Part shown: in pieces, positions 33,469-42,389 of the stretch
How positions within the stretch are numbered: the first letter of the stretch is position 1
How the letters are laid out: the number at the start of each line of letters is the position of its first letter
NCBI RefSeq assembly: GCF_016711335.1
Contig: NZ_JADJTF010000001.1
Coordinates: forward strand, 3,951,837 to 4,015,836
Source: Thiofilum sp.
GTDB taxonomy: Bacteria; Pseudomonadota; Gammaproteobacteria; Thiotrichales; Thiotrichaceae
Length of the DNA stretch: 64,000 nucleotides
Reading direction: 5' to 3'
Position numbers and translations under genes: made by a program
The notes under the pieces: model-generated
What the model saw: only the letters and a program-made list of their open reading frames with translations
Databases searched by the model: none
What the model was told of the DNA's origin: nothing

Positions 33469-34956
33469 CTATTGCTGTGCATCCGAGAACCAAGGTGCTC
33501 TGGCTGCCATAATCAAAGCTGCCGCTGCATCCTCGTCTAATCCGCTTATTTCCATCAGTTCATCGACTGACTGCTCAGCCAAATCTTCCATGGTACGTAC
33601 ACCGTGTTTAGCTAACTCATAGGCTAACTCTTCGGTCATATTGTCCATACCCAATAAATCATCGGCTGGTAAAGTAGAATCTTGCGCAATCGCTTGGGTT
33701 AATAAGGCATTCCGCGCACGATCCCGTAATTCCTCAACAATTTCTTGGTCAAAGGCCTCAATAGCTAAAAACTCATCGAGTGCCACATACGCCACCTCTT
33801 CTAAGGTGGAGAAACCCTCATCTGCTAAGATCGTAGCCACTTCTTCATCTACATCCAACTTGGATATAAATAAGTCTAAAATAGCACGTTGTTCCGCCGC
33901 GTTTTTCTCTTCAGCCTCTTCAACACTCATCACATTGAGAGTCCAGCCAGTTAGTTCGCTGGCTAAACGCACATTCTGACCACCTTTACCAATGGCTTGA
34001 GAGAGACGATCAGCATCTACCCCAATATCCATCGCCTTATTTTCCTCATCTACTACAATAGAGAGTACTTCAGCCGGCGCCATGGCATTCATGACATAGG
34101 TGGCAATATCTTCATCCCAGAGCACAATATCGACACGCTCTTCATTGAGTTCACGAGTCACCGTTTGAATACGCGAACCGCGCATCCCCACACAAGCGCC
34201 CACAGGGTCAACATTAGGTAAGTGAGTTCTAACTGCAATCTTAGCACGTTGCCCGGGATCGCGTGCGGCTCCCATAATCTCAATCATTTCTTGATTGATT
34301 TCAGGAACTTCCAAACGCATCAATTCAACTAGGAAGTTTACATCCGTCCGACTTACAATAATCTGCGGACCGCGTTGATCTTCCTTAATTTCTTTTAAAT
34401 AACCACGAATCCGCGCCCCGACTTGAGCGCGTTCACGAGGAATCATTTCTTCTTTAGGGATGAAAGCCTCGGCATTATCCCCTAAATCCATAACCACGCC
34501 TTTATGATCAGCACGTTTGACCGTACCCATCAGTAGTTGTCCGACTCGATTACGATAACCTGAAACTAACTTTTCGCGCTCTGCTTCACGTACTTTAGCG
34601 ACAATCACTTGTTTAGCGGTTTGAGCTGCAATCCGTCCAAATTCTACGGAGTCAATAGGTTCTTCAATGTAGTCACCTACTTCCGCTTTTAAACCACGAT
34701 TGAGCGCATAGCTTAATAAAATTTGGCGTTCTGGGCTTTCAAACTCTGGGTCTTCATCATCTAACACTTGCCAACGGCGAAATGTTTTATAATCCCCTGT
34801 ATTACGATCGACTGATACCCGCACATCCATATGCATACCAAAACGTTTACGGGTAGCCATGGCTAAAGCAGTTTCTACCGCTTCAAAAATTAATTCTTTG
34901 CCGACGTTCTTCTCGTTTGAAACCGCATCAACTACGTATAGAATTTCTTTATTCAT
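33469..34956 (-). CDS. nusA: Transcription termination/antitermination protein NusA
   Basis: NusA binds RNA polymerase and modulates pausing, termination and antitermination. The 495-residue product has the N-terminal polymerase-binding domain, an S1 domain (VGQLLMGTVKRADHKGVVMDLGDNAEAFIP), two KH domains (CVGMRGSRIQTVTREL; AIGKGGQNVRLASELTGW) and two acidic C-terminal repeats with helix-hairpin-helix character (LADEGFSTLEEVAYV and LAKHGVRTMEDLAEQ), as in gammaproteobacteria. Its start overlaps the end of rimP by 8 bp. Confidence 0.97.
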   Translation of the reverse strand: MNKEILYVVDAVSNEKNVGKELIFEAVETALAMATRKRFGMHMDVRVSVDRNTGDYKTFRRWQVLDDEDPEFESPERQILLSYALNRGLKAEVGDYIEEPIDSVEFGRIAAQTAKQVIVAKVREAEREKLVSGYRNRVGQLLMGTVKRADHKGVVMDLGDNAEAFIPKEEMIPRERAQVGARIRGYLKEIKEDQRGPQIIVSRTDVNFLVELMRLEVPEINQEMIEIMGAARDPGQRAKIAVRTHLPNVDPVGACVGMRGSRIQTVTRELNEERVDIVLWDEDIATYVMNAMAPAEVLSIVVDEENKAMDIGVDADRLSQAIGKGGQNVRLASELTGWTLNVMSVEEAEEKNAAEQRAILDLFISKLDVDEEVATILADEGFSTLEEVAYVALDEFLAIEAFDQEIVEELRDRARNALLTQAIAQDSTLPADDLLGMDNMTEELAYELAKHGVRTMEDLAEQSVDELMEISGLDEDAAAALIMAARAPWFSDAQQ

Positions 34957-35434
34957 GAGTACGTTTACCCTTACTCTTTGGCTGAGCTTTCATTTCGTAT
35001 ACTAGCCGCCCACGATCAATCACATCATAGGGAATAACATAACTATTACCTTCTACTTGAACGGTAATAGTCGCGGTGTCGCATTGTTCTAAGATCCCTA
35101 CAAAATTACGTCGCCCTTCAATAGGAGTGCGCGTGCGAATTTTTAATTTTTCACCGACATATGCGGCGTAATGCTCCGGTATAAACAACACTCGATCAAC
35201 ACCAGGAGAAGAGACTTCAAGGATATAAGCCACTGGAATCAGATCTTCTACGTCTAAAGCAGCACCTATTTGCAGGCTCACTTTAGAGCAATCATCCACG
35301 GTAATACCCTGCTCACTATCAATAAATACACGTAATAATGCACTCTCCTGATGAGCACGGTATTCATACCCCCACAGGACATAACCAAGACCTGTTACCG
35401 TGGTCTCAATTAGAGCATCTAAACGTTTTTGCAT
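34949..35434 (-). CDS. rimP: Ribosome maturation factor RimP
   Basis: RimP is needed for 30S subunit maturation. The start chosen is ATG at 35432-35434 (MQKRLDALIETTVTGLG), which gives 161 residues, in line with the family. A longer open frame upstream would run through the initiator tRNA gene and is discarded. Family blocks are LLRVFIDSEQGITVDDCSKVSLQIGAALD, YILEVSSPGVDRVLF and IPYDVIDRGRLVYE. It heads the rimP-nusA-infB-rbfA-truB cluster just after the tRNA terminator. Confidence 0.93.
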   Translation of the reverse strand: MQKRLDALIETTVTGLGYVLWGYEYRAHQESALLRVFIDSEQGITVDDCSKVSLQIGAALDVEDLIPVAYILEVSSPGVDRVLFIPEHYAAYVGEKLKIRTRTPIEGRRNFVGILEQCDTATITVQVEGNSYVIPYDVIDRGRLVYEMKAQPKSKGKRTHE

Positions 35435-35465
35435 AGTTAGCGGTATTCTCTTGACAGGAGGTAAT

Positions 35466-35489
35466 AAAAAAGCCCCATAAAGGGGCTTT
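35466..35489 (-). terminator. Intrinsic terminator after the initiator tRNA gene
   Basis: On the minus strand AAAGCCCC, a 5-base loop and GGGGCTTT are followed by further T residues. It lies 12 bp after the tRNA CCA end and about 30 bp before rimP. A terminator at this place is also found in the E. coli metY-rimP-nusA operon, where partial read-through feeds the downstream genes. Confidence 0.88.
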
Positions 35490-35500
35490 CTTCTTAGATT

Positions 35501-35577
35501 TGGTAGCGGGGGCAGGATTTGAACCTGCGACCTTCGGGTTATGAGCCCGACGAGCTGCCAGACTGCTCCACCCCGCA
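35501..35577 (-). tRNA. metY: Initiator tRNA-fMet (CAT anticodon)
   Basis: The 77-base gene folds as a full cloverleaf with encoded CCA. It has the initiator features: an unpaired 1-72 position (here U1 against U72 instead of the E. coli C-A), three G-C pairs at the base of the anticodon stem (GGG/CCC) around CTCATAA, and a D-arm like E. coli fMet tRNA (GAGC ... GCTC). It sits just upstream of rimP-nusA-infB, the position of metY in E. coli. Confidence 0.95.
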
Positions 35578-35675
35578 TCTGAGGTTGTGAATACTATAGA
35601 AGTTTTTTAGGGAGTGCAAGCCTTTTACTAAAAAATTACTAATAAAGTTTACTGCACAACTAATTGGCCACGTGC

Positions 35676-35972
35676 TCAACGAATATGGCGATAAATGAAA
35701 CCGGGCAAAGCAAACACAGCGAACACAAAGAAAGTGATAGCATAAAACTCCCAATCCTGAGAGTGCACATTACCCACCCCCATAATCCGCCGCTCTAAAG
35801 CATAAGCCAGCACACCCACCACTAAATACAGCACTAGCCACTCAAACAGGCGTACCCACACGTATTTAGTCTCACATTCGAGAATAAAAAAACAACGTTG
35901 ATTCAACCAAGGTAAATTAGCCAGCACGCCAGCTAATACCAAAAAAGCAATTTGATACGATAAAGTTGTCAT
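35676..35972 (-). CDS. DUF2818 family membrane protein
   Basis: The 98-residue protein has three hydrophobic segments (about 5-24, 43-62 and 75-92) with the DUF2818 pattern LANLPWLNQRCFFI between the first two and a short basic C-terminus (FIYRHIR). Genes of this family are regularly placed straight after nuoN in beta- and gammaproteobacteria, as here with a 4-bp overlap. The function is unknown, but co-transcription with the complex I operon suggests a role in its assembly or membrane environment. Confidence 0.85.
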   Translation of the reverse strand: MTTLSYQIAFLVLAGVLANLPWLNQRCFFILECETKYVWVRLFEWLVLYLVVGVLAYALERRIMGVGNVHSQDWEFYAITFFVFAVFALPGFIYRHIR

Positions 35973-37414
35973 AATAAATGTTTAGCATCCAGCGCTCTAA
36001 CACAAGCTGTTATCAGTAAGTTCGGCATAAAACCCACCACCAAGACCCAAACACCATTCAGACTTAACGTCACACCGAACTCTAGATCCCAACGTAAAGG
36101 GGTTGAGTCTTGCGGCTCGTCAAAGTACATCATTTTAATCGCACGTAGGTAGTAAAACGCACCAATGACGGACATTATGACCATACCAATAGCGAGCACT
36201 AAGTAGCCTGCTTGCAATACTGAATTAATCACTAATAACTTGGCGTGAAAACCTGCTAGAGGGGGAATACCTGCCATAGAAAACAATAGCATAAGCATCA
36301 GTAAAGCAAACCATGGACTACGCTTATTTAAGCCCTTTAAATCCGATAAAGTCTCAGCATCCAAGCCTGCTTGGCTCAATAGAATCAAGATCCCAAACCC
36401 GCCCACACTCATTACCACATAGACAATGGCATAAAATAAAGCAGCACTAGAACCATCGGCAGACTGAGTAGAAATACCTAGTAAAATAAACCCCATATGC
36501 GCAATCGCGGAGTAGGCTAACATGCGCTTGAGGTTGGTCTGTGCAATCGCAACTAAATTACCCAAGATTATGGATAACATCCCCAAGACCATTAAAATCT
36601 GCGCCCAATCAGAGGTGATATTACCTAATCCACTCACTAACAAGCGCACTAAAAGAGCAAAAGTAGCTAATTTGGGGATGCTAGCGATCAAGGCAGTAAC
36701 GGCTGTAGGTGCTCCTTGATACACATCCGGAATCCACATATGAAAGGGTACTACCCCTAATTTAAAGCCCAATCCTGCAATCAAAAAGACCAAGGCTAGT
36801 AACAGCGGAACTGTTTGTGCTCCTGCCTCATGACCGAGTACTTCAGCGATAGCTAATAGCTCTAGAGAACCCGTCAAACCATATAAAATAGAAATACCAT
36901 AGAGCAACATGCCGGAGGCTAAAGCACCTAATACAAAGTATTTCATGGCCGCCTCAGTCGCTCGACTATTATCACGCAACAGCGAAACCAAAGCATATAA
37001 GGACAAAGACATTAGCTCTAGACCCAAGTACAACACTACTAAATGGGTGCTTGATACCATGAGCATCATGCCCAGTACCGTAAACAAGACCAACACATAA
37101 AACTCACCCGGAGCTTCTTGATGGTTTGACCAATATTTGCGTCCATACACTACAATCGCACAGGTTAGTAGTAGGGCTACCACTTTCAGCAAACTAGCAA
37201 GGTAGTCGTGCATATACATATCACCGACTACTTGTCGTGCAGCCCCATCGGCAAAATTGCCATACACTAACAAAGCGGCGGCTAATAAAGCCGCTTGCGT
37301 CAACATATAGGTCAAAATACGGCTATGCTGTCTTAGAAATAAATCCACTAATAACACCACTAATGCCGCTACTAACATAAAAATTTCAGGTAGGGCAAAA
37401 CTAATACCATTCAT
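35969..37414 (-). CDS. nuoN: NADH-quinone oxidoreductase subunit N
   Basis: NuoN is one of three antiporter-like proton-pumping subunits of complex I in the inner membrane. The 481-residue product has about 14 membrane helices. The conserved broken-helix region reads FKLGVVPFHMWIPDVYQGAPTAVTALIASIPKLA, and the later block is LKRMLAYSAIAHMGFILLG. Its start overlaps the nuoM stop by one base. It is the last nuo gene, followed by the DUF2818 gene. Confidence 0.96.
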   Translation of the reverse strand: MNGISFALPEIFMLVAALVVLLVDLFLRQHSRILTYMLTQAALLAAALLVYGNFADGAARQVVGDMYMHDYLASLLKVVALLLTCAIVVYGRKYWSNHQEAPGEFYVLVLFTVLGMMLMVSSTHLVVLYLGLELMSLSLYALVSLLRDNSRATEAAMKYFVLGALASGMLLYGISILYGLTGSLELLAIAEVLGHEAGAQTVPLLLALVFLIAGLGFKLGVVPFHMWIPDVYQGAPTAVTALIASIPKLATFALLVRLLVSGLGNITSDWAQILMVLGMLSIILGNLVAIAQTNLKRMLAYSAIAHMGFILLGISTQSADGSSAALFYAIVYVVMSVGGFGILILLSQAGLDAETLSDLKGLNKRSPWFALLMLMLLFSMAGIPPLAGFHAKLLVINSVLQAGYLVLAIGMVIMSVIGAFYYLRAIKMMYFDEPQDSTPLRWDLEFGVTLSLNGVWVLVVGFMPNLLITACVRALDAKHLL

Positions 37415-38937
37415 TATTGTACTCCCTGCCCTTTAACTTCCACGGCGGCACGAATATATTGGATAAGCTGATCTAAGGAGGCATTCATTAAATCCATTAA
37501 TGGCGCTGGCCACAATCCAAGCACTAAGACGGCTAACGCCAAACCGCCCAGCATTAATACCTCACGAGTGCTCAAATCTGTTAATTTATCTACCTCAGCA
37601 TTCGTCACTGAACCAAACACCACTCGTTTAACTAGCCATAAATTATAAGCCGCACCAATCACTAAGGTCAGTGACGCGATAAGTGCTACTGAAATCGATA
37701 CACTCCATGCCACGGAAGCAGTAATCACTAAGAACTCTCCGATAAAGCCTGAAGTTCCGGGTAAAGCAGCATTGGACATAGCAAAGAATACAAATAAAGT
37801 AGCGAACCACGGCATACGGTTTACTACCCCACCATAGGCTTTAATTTCACGAGTATGCATACGGTCATACAACACACCGATACATAAAAACATAGCGGCT
37901 GAAATAAAACCGTGTGACACCATTTGCACCATAGCACCTTGTAAAGCGATGATAGGAATATCAGGATCATTACCATTCCCTACCAACCAATGCACCATAA
38001 AAAAGCCCAAAGTTACAAAGCCCATATGTGCAATCGAAGAATAAGCAATCAGCTTTTTCATATCAGTCTGCACTAACGCAACGAAACCGATATAGACAAT
38101 AGCAATCAAAGACAGCACCATCGGAATCCAGTAATACACACTCACTGCATCACTCAAAAGGGGTAATACAAAACGAATAATCGCATAGCCCCCCACTTTT
38201 AAAGTAATCGCGGCTAAAATAACCGAACCTGCTGTAGGCGCTTCCACATGGGCATCTGGTAGCCAAGTATGCACCGGCCACATGGGAATTTTGACCCCAA
38301 AAGCCAATAAGAAGGCAAAGAAAATTAATATTTGCGCCTCTTTACCCACCGGATGCTGATAAAAATCCTGTAAGGCAAAACTACCATTAGCATGTTGATA
38401 GAGATAGATAAGACTAATAAAGAAAAAGACTGAGCCTAAAAAGGTATAGAGAAAAAACTTAATAGTGGCATAAACTCGTCTTGGACCACCCCATACCCCA
38501 ATAATAATAAATAAGGGGATTAGCATCGCTTCAAAAAAGATGTAAAACAACATCGCATCTTGAGCTAAAAATACTCCATTTACCACACCTTCCATAATCA
38601 GGAAAGCTGCAAAAAATTGAGCGGGCTGCTTGGTGTTTTCCCAACCACTGCCTATAGCAAAAAGCGTGATAAAGGTATTGAGTAAGAGTAAGGGCAAGGC
38701 AATTCCATCAACCCCTAAATAATAATCTACTTTAATACCTGCTATATCAATCCAACTAACACGCTCGACTAGCTGAAGATGAGCACTAGACCCATCAAAT
38801 GCAGGTAATAATAGTAAGCTTAAAATAAAGGTAACGACAGCAGCACCTAAAGCCGCCCAATTTAGCCAAGGGCGATTATTGAGGATTAATACAACCGCCC
38901 CTGCTATAATAGGTAGCCATACTAACCAACTTAACAT
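37414..38937 (-). CDS. nuoM: NADH-quinone oxidoreductase subunit M
   Basis: NuoM is an antiporter-like proton-pumping subunit. The start chosen is ATG at 38935-38937 (MLSWLVWLPIIAG), with AGGATGATAAT upstream, giving 507 residues. An earlier in-frame ATG lacks such a site and would overlap nuoL. Conserved blocks are FYIFFEAMLIPLFIIIGVWGG (with the pumping Glu), VKIPMWPVHTWLPDAHVEAPTAGSVILA and MKKLIAYSSIAHMGFVTLG. It lies between nuoL and nuoN. Confidence 0.96.
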   Translation of the reverse strand: MLSWLVWLPIIAGAVVLILNNRPWLNWAALGAAVVTFILSLLLLPAFDGSSAHLQLVERVSWIDIAGIKVDYYLGVDGIALPLLLLNTFITLFAIGSGWENTKQPAQFFAAFLIMEGVVNGVFLAQDAMLFYIFFEAMLIPLFIIIGVWGGPRRVYATIKFFLYTFLGSVFFFISLIYLYQHANGSFALQDFYQHPVGKEAQILIFFAFLLAFGVKIPMWPVHTWLPDAHVEAPTAGSVILAAITLKVGGYAIIRFVLPLLSDAVSVYYWIPMVLSLIAIVYIGFVALVQTDMKKLIAYSSIAHMGFVTLGFFMVHWLVGNGNDPDIPIIALQGAMVQMVSHGFISAAMFLCIGVLYDRMHTREIKAYGGVVNRMPWFATLFVFFAMSNAALPGTSGFIGEFLVITASVAWSVSISVALIASLTLVIGAAYNLWLVKRVVFGSVTNAEVDKLTDLSTREVLMLGGLALAVLVLGLWPAPLMDLMNASLDQLIQYIRAAVEVKGQGVQ

Positions 38938-38968
38938 ATTATCATCCTCATGGTTGGAAGACTCCCGA

Positions 38969-40972
38969 CTACCATAATAATGCAATAAACCATGTTGCCA
39001 TGGCTAAAATGCCCAAGATCATTGCTAAGGCTGAATGATATAAATAGCCTGATTGAATTAAACGCGTTTTATTAGAAAACCAAGCTACCACGCGTGCTGT
39101 ACCATTTACCAATAAACCATCAATAATCATGCGCTCCACTAATGCCATAAAGCTATTACCTAAATATAAAGCACCTTTGGCAAAAAAACCTTGGTTAAAC
39201 GCATCAAAATAATATTGATTTTCAAGAATTCTGCGTGGTGTTTTTAATCTGTCATTTAACCATACTAGGGCATTATCATTTTTAAGGTATAAATACCAAG
39301 CACTAGTAATACCTGCAACCATTAATATAAAAGGTAAACCCATCATCCCGTGTAAGATAAAGCTCAGTACACCATGATACTCTGCTCTTAATAGGTTATC
39401 CGTCTTGTGTAACTCATATTCCTTAGACTCTTGTACTCCATTATTGACCTCTAATTTAGACTGCTCACCCATAATAATAGAGTTGCCAAAGAAATCTCCC
39501 AATCCTACCGAGTATATATAATAACCTGCAAAAACAGCGGGGATTGCTAATAATACTAATGGAATCAGTACAACACGCGGCGATTCATGTAAATGATGTA
39601 GGGTATGATCATCCATACGCTCATCCCCATGAAACACCATGAAGAACATACGGAAGGTATAAAAAGCGGTAACAAAGACCCCTAACACTAATAATACATA
39701 GGCATACATTGCGGCGGGCTGATCTGATAGTTTTACTGCTTCTATAATTAAATCTTTAGAGAAAAAGCCTGAAAATCCGGGGAAGCCCACTAAAGCTAAA
39801 GAGCCAATCAAGCAAGTCCAATAGGTCACGGGCATATAACGTTTTAAGCCACCCATTTTACGCATATCTTGTTCATGGTGCATACCTATAATCACAGAAC
39901 CTGCCGCCAAAAAGAGTAAGGCTTTAAAAAACGCATGCGTCATTAAATGGAATAGTCCGGCTGAATAAACCGACGCACCCAATGCAGTCATCATATAACC
40001 CAATTGTGACAGGGTAGAATAGGCGACCACACGTTTAATATCGTTTTGCACAATACCCACTAGACCCATAAAAAAGGCTGTAGTAGCACCAATCACTAAA
40101 ATGGCATTTAAAGTCCACGTCGCATTTTCAAAAATAGGAGACATGCGTGCAATCATAAAAATGCCTGCGGTCACCATAGTAGCCGCATGAATTAAGGCTG
40201 AAATGGGAGTCGGACCTTCCATAGAATCGGGTAACCAGACATGCAAAGGCACTTGAGCCGATTTACCCATAGCCCCAATTAAAAGCAAAATACCTACAAT
40301 TTCCGGTACTGGTAAATCGAGCACATCAGCATGGGAGCGTAAGAATAAGCGCTCAAATACATCCTCATAACGTAGGCTAGATAAACCACTAACATTCACT
40401 ACAATGACCGCAATACCCAGCAATAAGCCAATATCACCCACTCGATTGACTAAAAAGGCTTTCATATTGGCATAAATCGCTGTTTCTTTTTGATACCAAA
40501 AGCCAATTAATAAATAAGATACTAAGCCCACACCTTCCCAACCGAAAAACAACTGAAGGAAGTTATTACTCATCACTAACATGAGCATGGCAAAAGTGAA
40601 TAAGGAAATATAGCTAAAGAAGCGCTGATAGCCCGGATCATCATGCATATAACCTATGGTATAGATATGCACCATGAAGGAGACAAAAGTTACAATCAGC
40701 ATCATAAAAACCGTGAGCCGGTCTATTAAAAAACCTACTTCTAACTCAATTCTACCGACTGTTGCCCAACGATAGACTTGAATATTCTCACTATAATTAG
40801 CGTCAAACTGGAGAAGGTAATAAAATACATAGGCTGATAATAAAAATGCCATACCGACCAAACCACTGGTGACCCAATGGCTAGCATTACGCCCTATCTG
40901 CTTACCAAAAAAACCTGCCGTAATGGCGCCAATTAAGGGTAAGAGCACGATAGCAAGATAAATAATCTCCAT
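38969..40972 (-). CDS. nuoL: NADH-quinone oxidoreductase subunit L
   Basis: NuoL is the distal antiporter-like subunit, with a long lateral helix along the membrane arm. The 667-residue product has about 16 membrane helices and the blocks FFGWEGVGLVSYLLIGFWY, AQVPLHVWLPDSMEGPTPISALIHAATMV, IKRVVAYSTLSQLGYMM and MTHAFFKALLFLAAGSVI. The C-terminal amphipathic and last-helix region is intact. It starts 3 bp after nuoK. Confidence 0.97.
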   Translation of the reverse strand: MEIIYLAIVLLPLIGAITAGFFGKQIGRNASHWVTSGLVGMAFLLSAYVFYYLLQFDANYSENIQVYRWATVGRIELEVGFLIDRLTVFMMLIVTFVSFMVHIYTIGYMHDDPGYQRFFSYISLFTFAMLMLVMSNNFLQLFFGWEGVGLVSYLLIGFWYQKETAIYANMKAFLVNRVGDIGLLLGIAVIVVNVSGLSSLRYEDVFERLFLRSHADVLDLPVPEIVGILLLIGAMGKSAQVPLHVWLPDSMEGPTPISALIHAATMVTAGIFMIARMSPIFENATWTLNAILVIGATTAFFMGLVGIVQNDIKRVVAYSTLSQLGYMMTALGASVYSAGLFHLMTHAFFKALLFLAAGSVIIGMHHEQDMRKMGGLKRYMPVTYWTCLIGSLALVGFPGFSGFFSKDLIIEAVKLSDQPAAMYAYVLLVLGVFVTAFYTFRMFFMVFHGDERMDDHTLHHLHESPRVVLIPLVLLAIPAVFAGYYIYSVGLGDFFGNSIIMGEQSKLEVNNGVQESKEYELHKTDNLLRAEYHGVLSFILHGMMGLPFILMVAGITSAWYLYLKNDNALVWLNDRLKTPRRILENQYYFDAFNQGFFAKGALYLGNSFMALVERMIIDGLLVNGTARVVAWFSNKTRLIQSGYLYHSALAMILGILAMATWFIALLW

Positions 40973-40975
40973 TCT

Positions 40976-41281
40976 CTACCCCTTCATTTCATCTAGATCT
41001 TGTACTTGAATCGAACGCTTATTACGGAATAACACTACTAATATAGCCAAACCAATGGCAGCCTCAGCCGCAGCCACCGTTAAAATAAAAAATACAAATA
41101 TTTGACCATGTAAATTATTTAGATAGTATGAAAAAGCCACAAAATTCAAGTTAACACTCAAGAGCATTAACTCAATACACATTAAAATCAATAAAATATT
41201 TTTGCGATTAAGCACTATGCCCGCGATACTAATAGCGAATAACATAGCCGCTAAAATCAGATAATGAGTTAAGGAGATCAC
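40976..41281 (-). CDS. nuoK: NADH-quinone oxidoreductase subunit K
   Basis: The 101-residue protein has three membrane helices and the NuoK signature (LILMCIELMLLSVNLNFVAFS, with its two conserved membrane Glu when combined with VAAAEAAIGLAILVVLFR). It matches the E. coli length (100). It overlaps nuoJ by 4 bp. Confidence 0.96.
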   Translation of the reverse strand: MISLTHYLILAAMLFAISIAGIVLNRKNILLILMCIELMLLSVNLNFVAFSYYLNNLHGQIFVFFILTVAAAEAAIGLAILVVLFRNKRSIQVQDLDEMKG

Positions 41282-41880
41282 TGGTTTTGTCTCCCTGAGG
41301 GTAATTTGATTAAGCGAATCCGGTCTTTACTTTGCACTTGTACCTGCTGATCAATATCTTGAACCTTGACATCTTCGCGGCGTCTTAAGGTCAACATAAT
41401 GGCTGCAATAATTGCCACCAATAAAATAACAGCGGCTATTTCAAAGGGAAACAGATAATCTTTATATAATAACGCACCGATAGCAGCCGTATTATCAGTA
41501 TTTTTAAATAATTCTGGGTCTGGTGCAGCTTTATCAAATAAAGAACTTTGTAGCATTAAAATCAGCTCGACAATCAATAGAAACAACACAGCTAAGCTAA
41601 AAGGAAAATATTGCCCGAAACTCTCTTTAATAGTCTCGCCTCTTAAGTTGAGCATCATAATAATGAATAGGAACAGCACCATGACCGCCCCCACATAGAC
41701 CAAAACTAACGTGATACTTAAAAACTCAGCCTGTAATAATAACCACAGGGCGGCACTATTAAAAAAAGCTAAAATTAATAATAGCGCTGCATATACTGTA
41801 TTGCGTACCACCACGACTCCAACCGCTGAGCCGATGAGTAAGAACGCAAATAAATAAAACAGCCATGCTTCAAAACTCAT
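41278..41880 (-). CDS. nuoJ: NADH-quinone oxidoreductase subunit J
   Basis: The 200-residue protein has five membrane helices. The region VLVYVGAVMVLFLFIIMMLN contains the conserved pi-bulge helix of this subunit. It ends in a charged cytoplasmic tail after EIAAVILLVAIIAAIMLTLRRRED. It lies between nuoI and nuoK, overlapping the latter. Confidence 0.95.
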   Translation of the reverse strand: MSFEAWLFYLFAFLLIGSAVGVVVVRNTVYAALLLILAFFNSAALWLLLQAEFLSITLVLVYVGAVMVLFLFIIMMLNLRGETIKESFGQYFPFSLAVLFLLIVELILMLQSSLFDKAAPDPELFKNTDNTAAIGALLYKDYLFPFEIAAVILLVAIIAAIMLTLRRREDVKVQDIDQQVQVQSKDRIRLIKLPSGRQNQ

Positions 41881-41888
41881 ACTAACTC

Positions 41889-42380
41889 CTAGCGATAGGG
41901 GGCATCTTGGGCTTTTACGCGGGCAATCGTGGCTTCATGCTCATCACCGACTGCGAGTAATTTAGCCTTAGTCATAATATTTTCACCGCGCTGCTCAAAG
42001 TGATATTCAAAAATCGGGGTTTCAACAATGGCATCAACGGGGCAAGCCTCTTCACAAAAGCCACAATAAATACATTTAAATAAATCAATATCATAGCGCG
42101 TAGTACGGCGTGTACCATCAGGGCGCTCATCTAGCTCTATTTTAATAGCCAACGCTGGACAAACTGCCTCACATAGTTTGCAAGCAATACAACGCTCTTC
42201 TCCATTCGGATAACGCCGTAAGGCATGCAATCCTCTAAAACGCGGTGACAATGGTGTTTTTTGTTCGGGATACTGTACTGTGATTTTGCGCTCAAACAAA
42301 TACTTACCCGTGACCTTAAGCCCCTGCAATAGCTCTGCTAGAGTAAAGGACTTTAGATAATGCTTAATATTAATCCCCAT
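41889..42380 (-). CDS. nuoI: NADH-quinone oxidoreductase subunit I
   Basis: NuoI carries the two tetranuclear clusters N6a and N6b. The start chosen is the ATG at 42378-42380, with AGGAG nine bases upstream, giving 163 residues. A GTG one codon earlier is less likely. Both ferredoxin motifs are complete: CIACKLCEAVCP and CIYCGFCEEACP. The N-terminus is amphipathic, as expected for attachment to NuoH. Confidence 0.96.
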   Translation of the reverse strand: MGINIKHYLKSFTLAELLQGLKVTGKYLFERKITVQYPEQKTPLSPRFRGLHALRRYPNGEERCIACKLCEAVCPALAIKIELDERPDGTRRTTRYDIDLFKCIYCGFCEEACPVDAIVETPIFEYHFEQRGENIMTKAKLLAVGDEHEATIARVKAQDAPYR

Positions 42381-42389
42381 CACTTACTC

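Noticed and set aside
34949..35578. Extended rimP start upstream into the tRNA
   Set aside because: The extra 48 residues would be translated from the initiator tRNA gene and its terminator. The ATG at 35434 matches family length.
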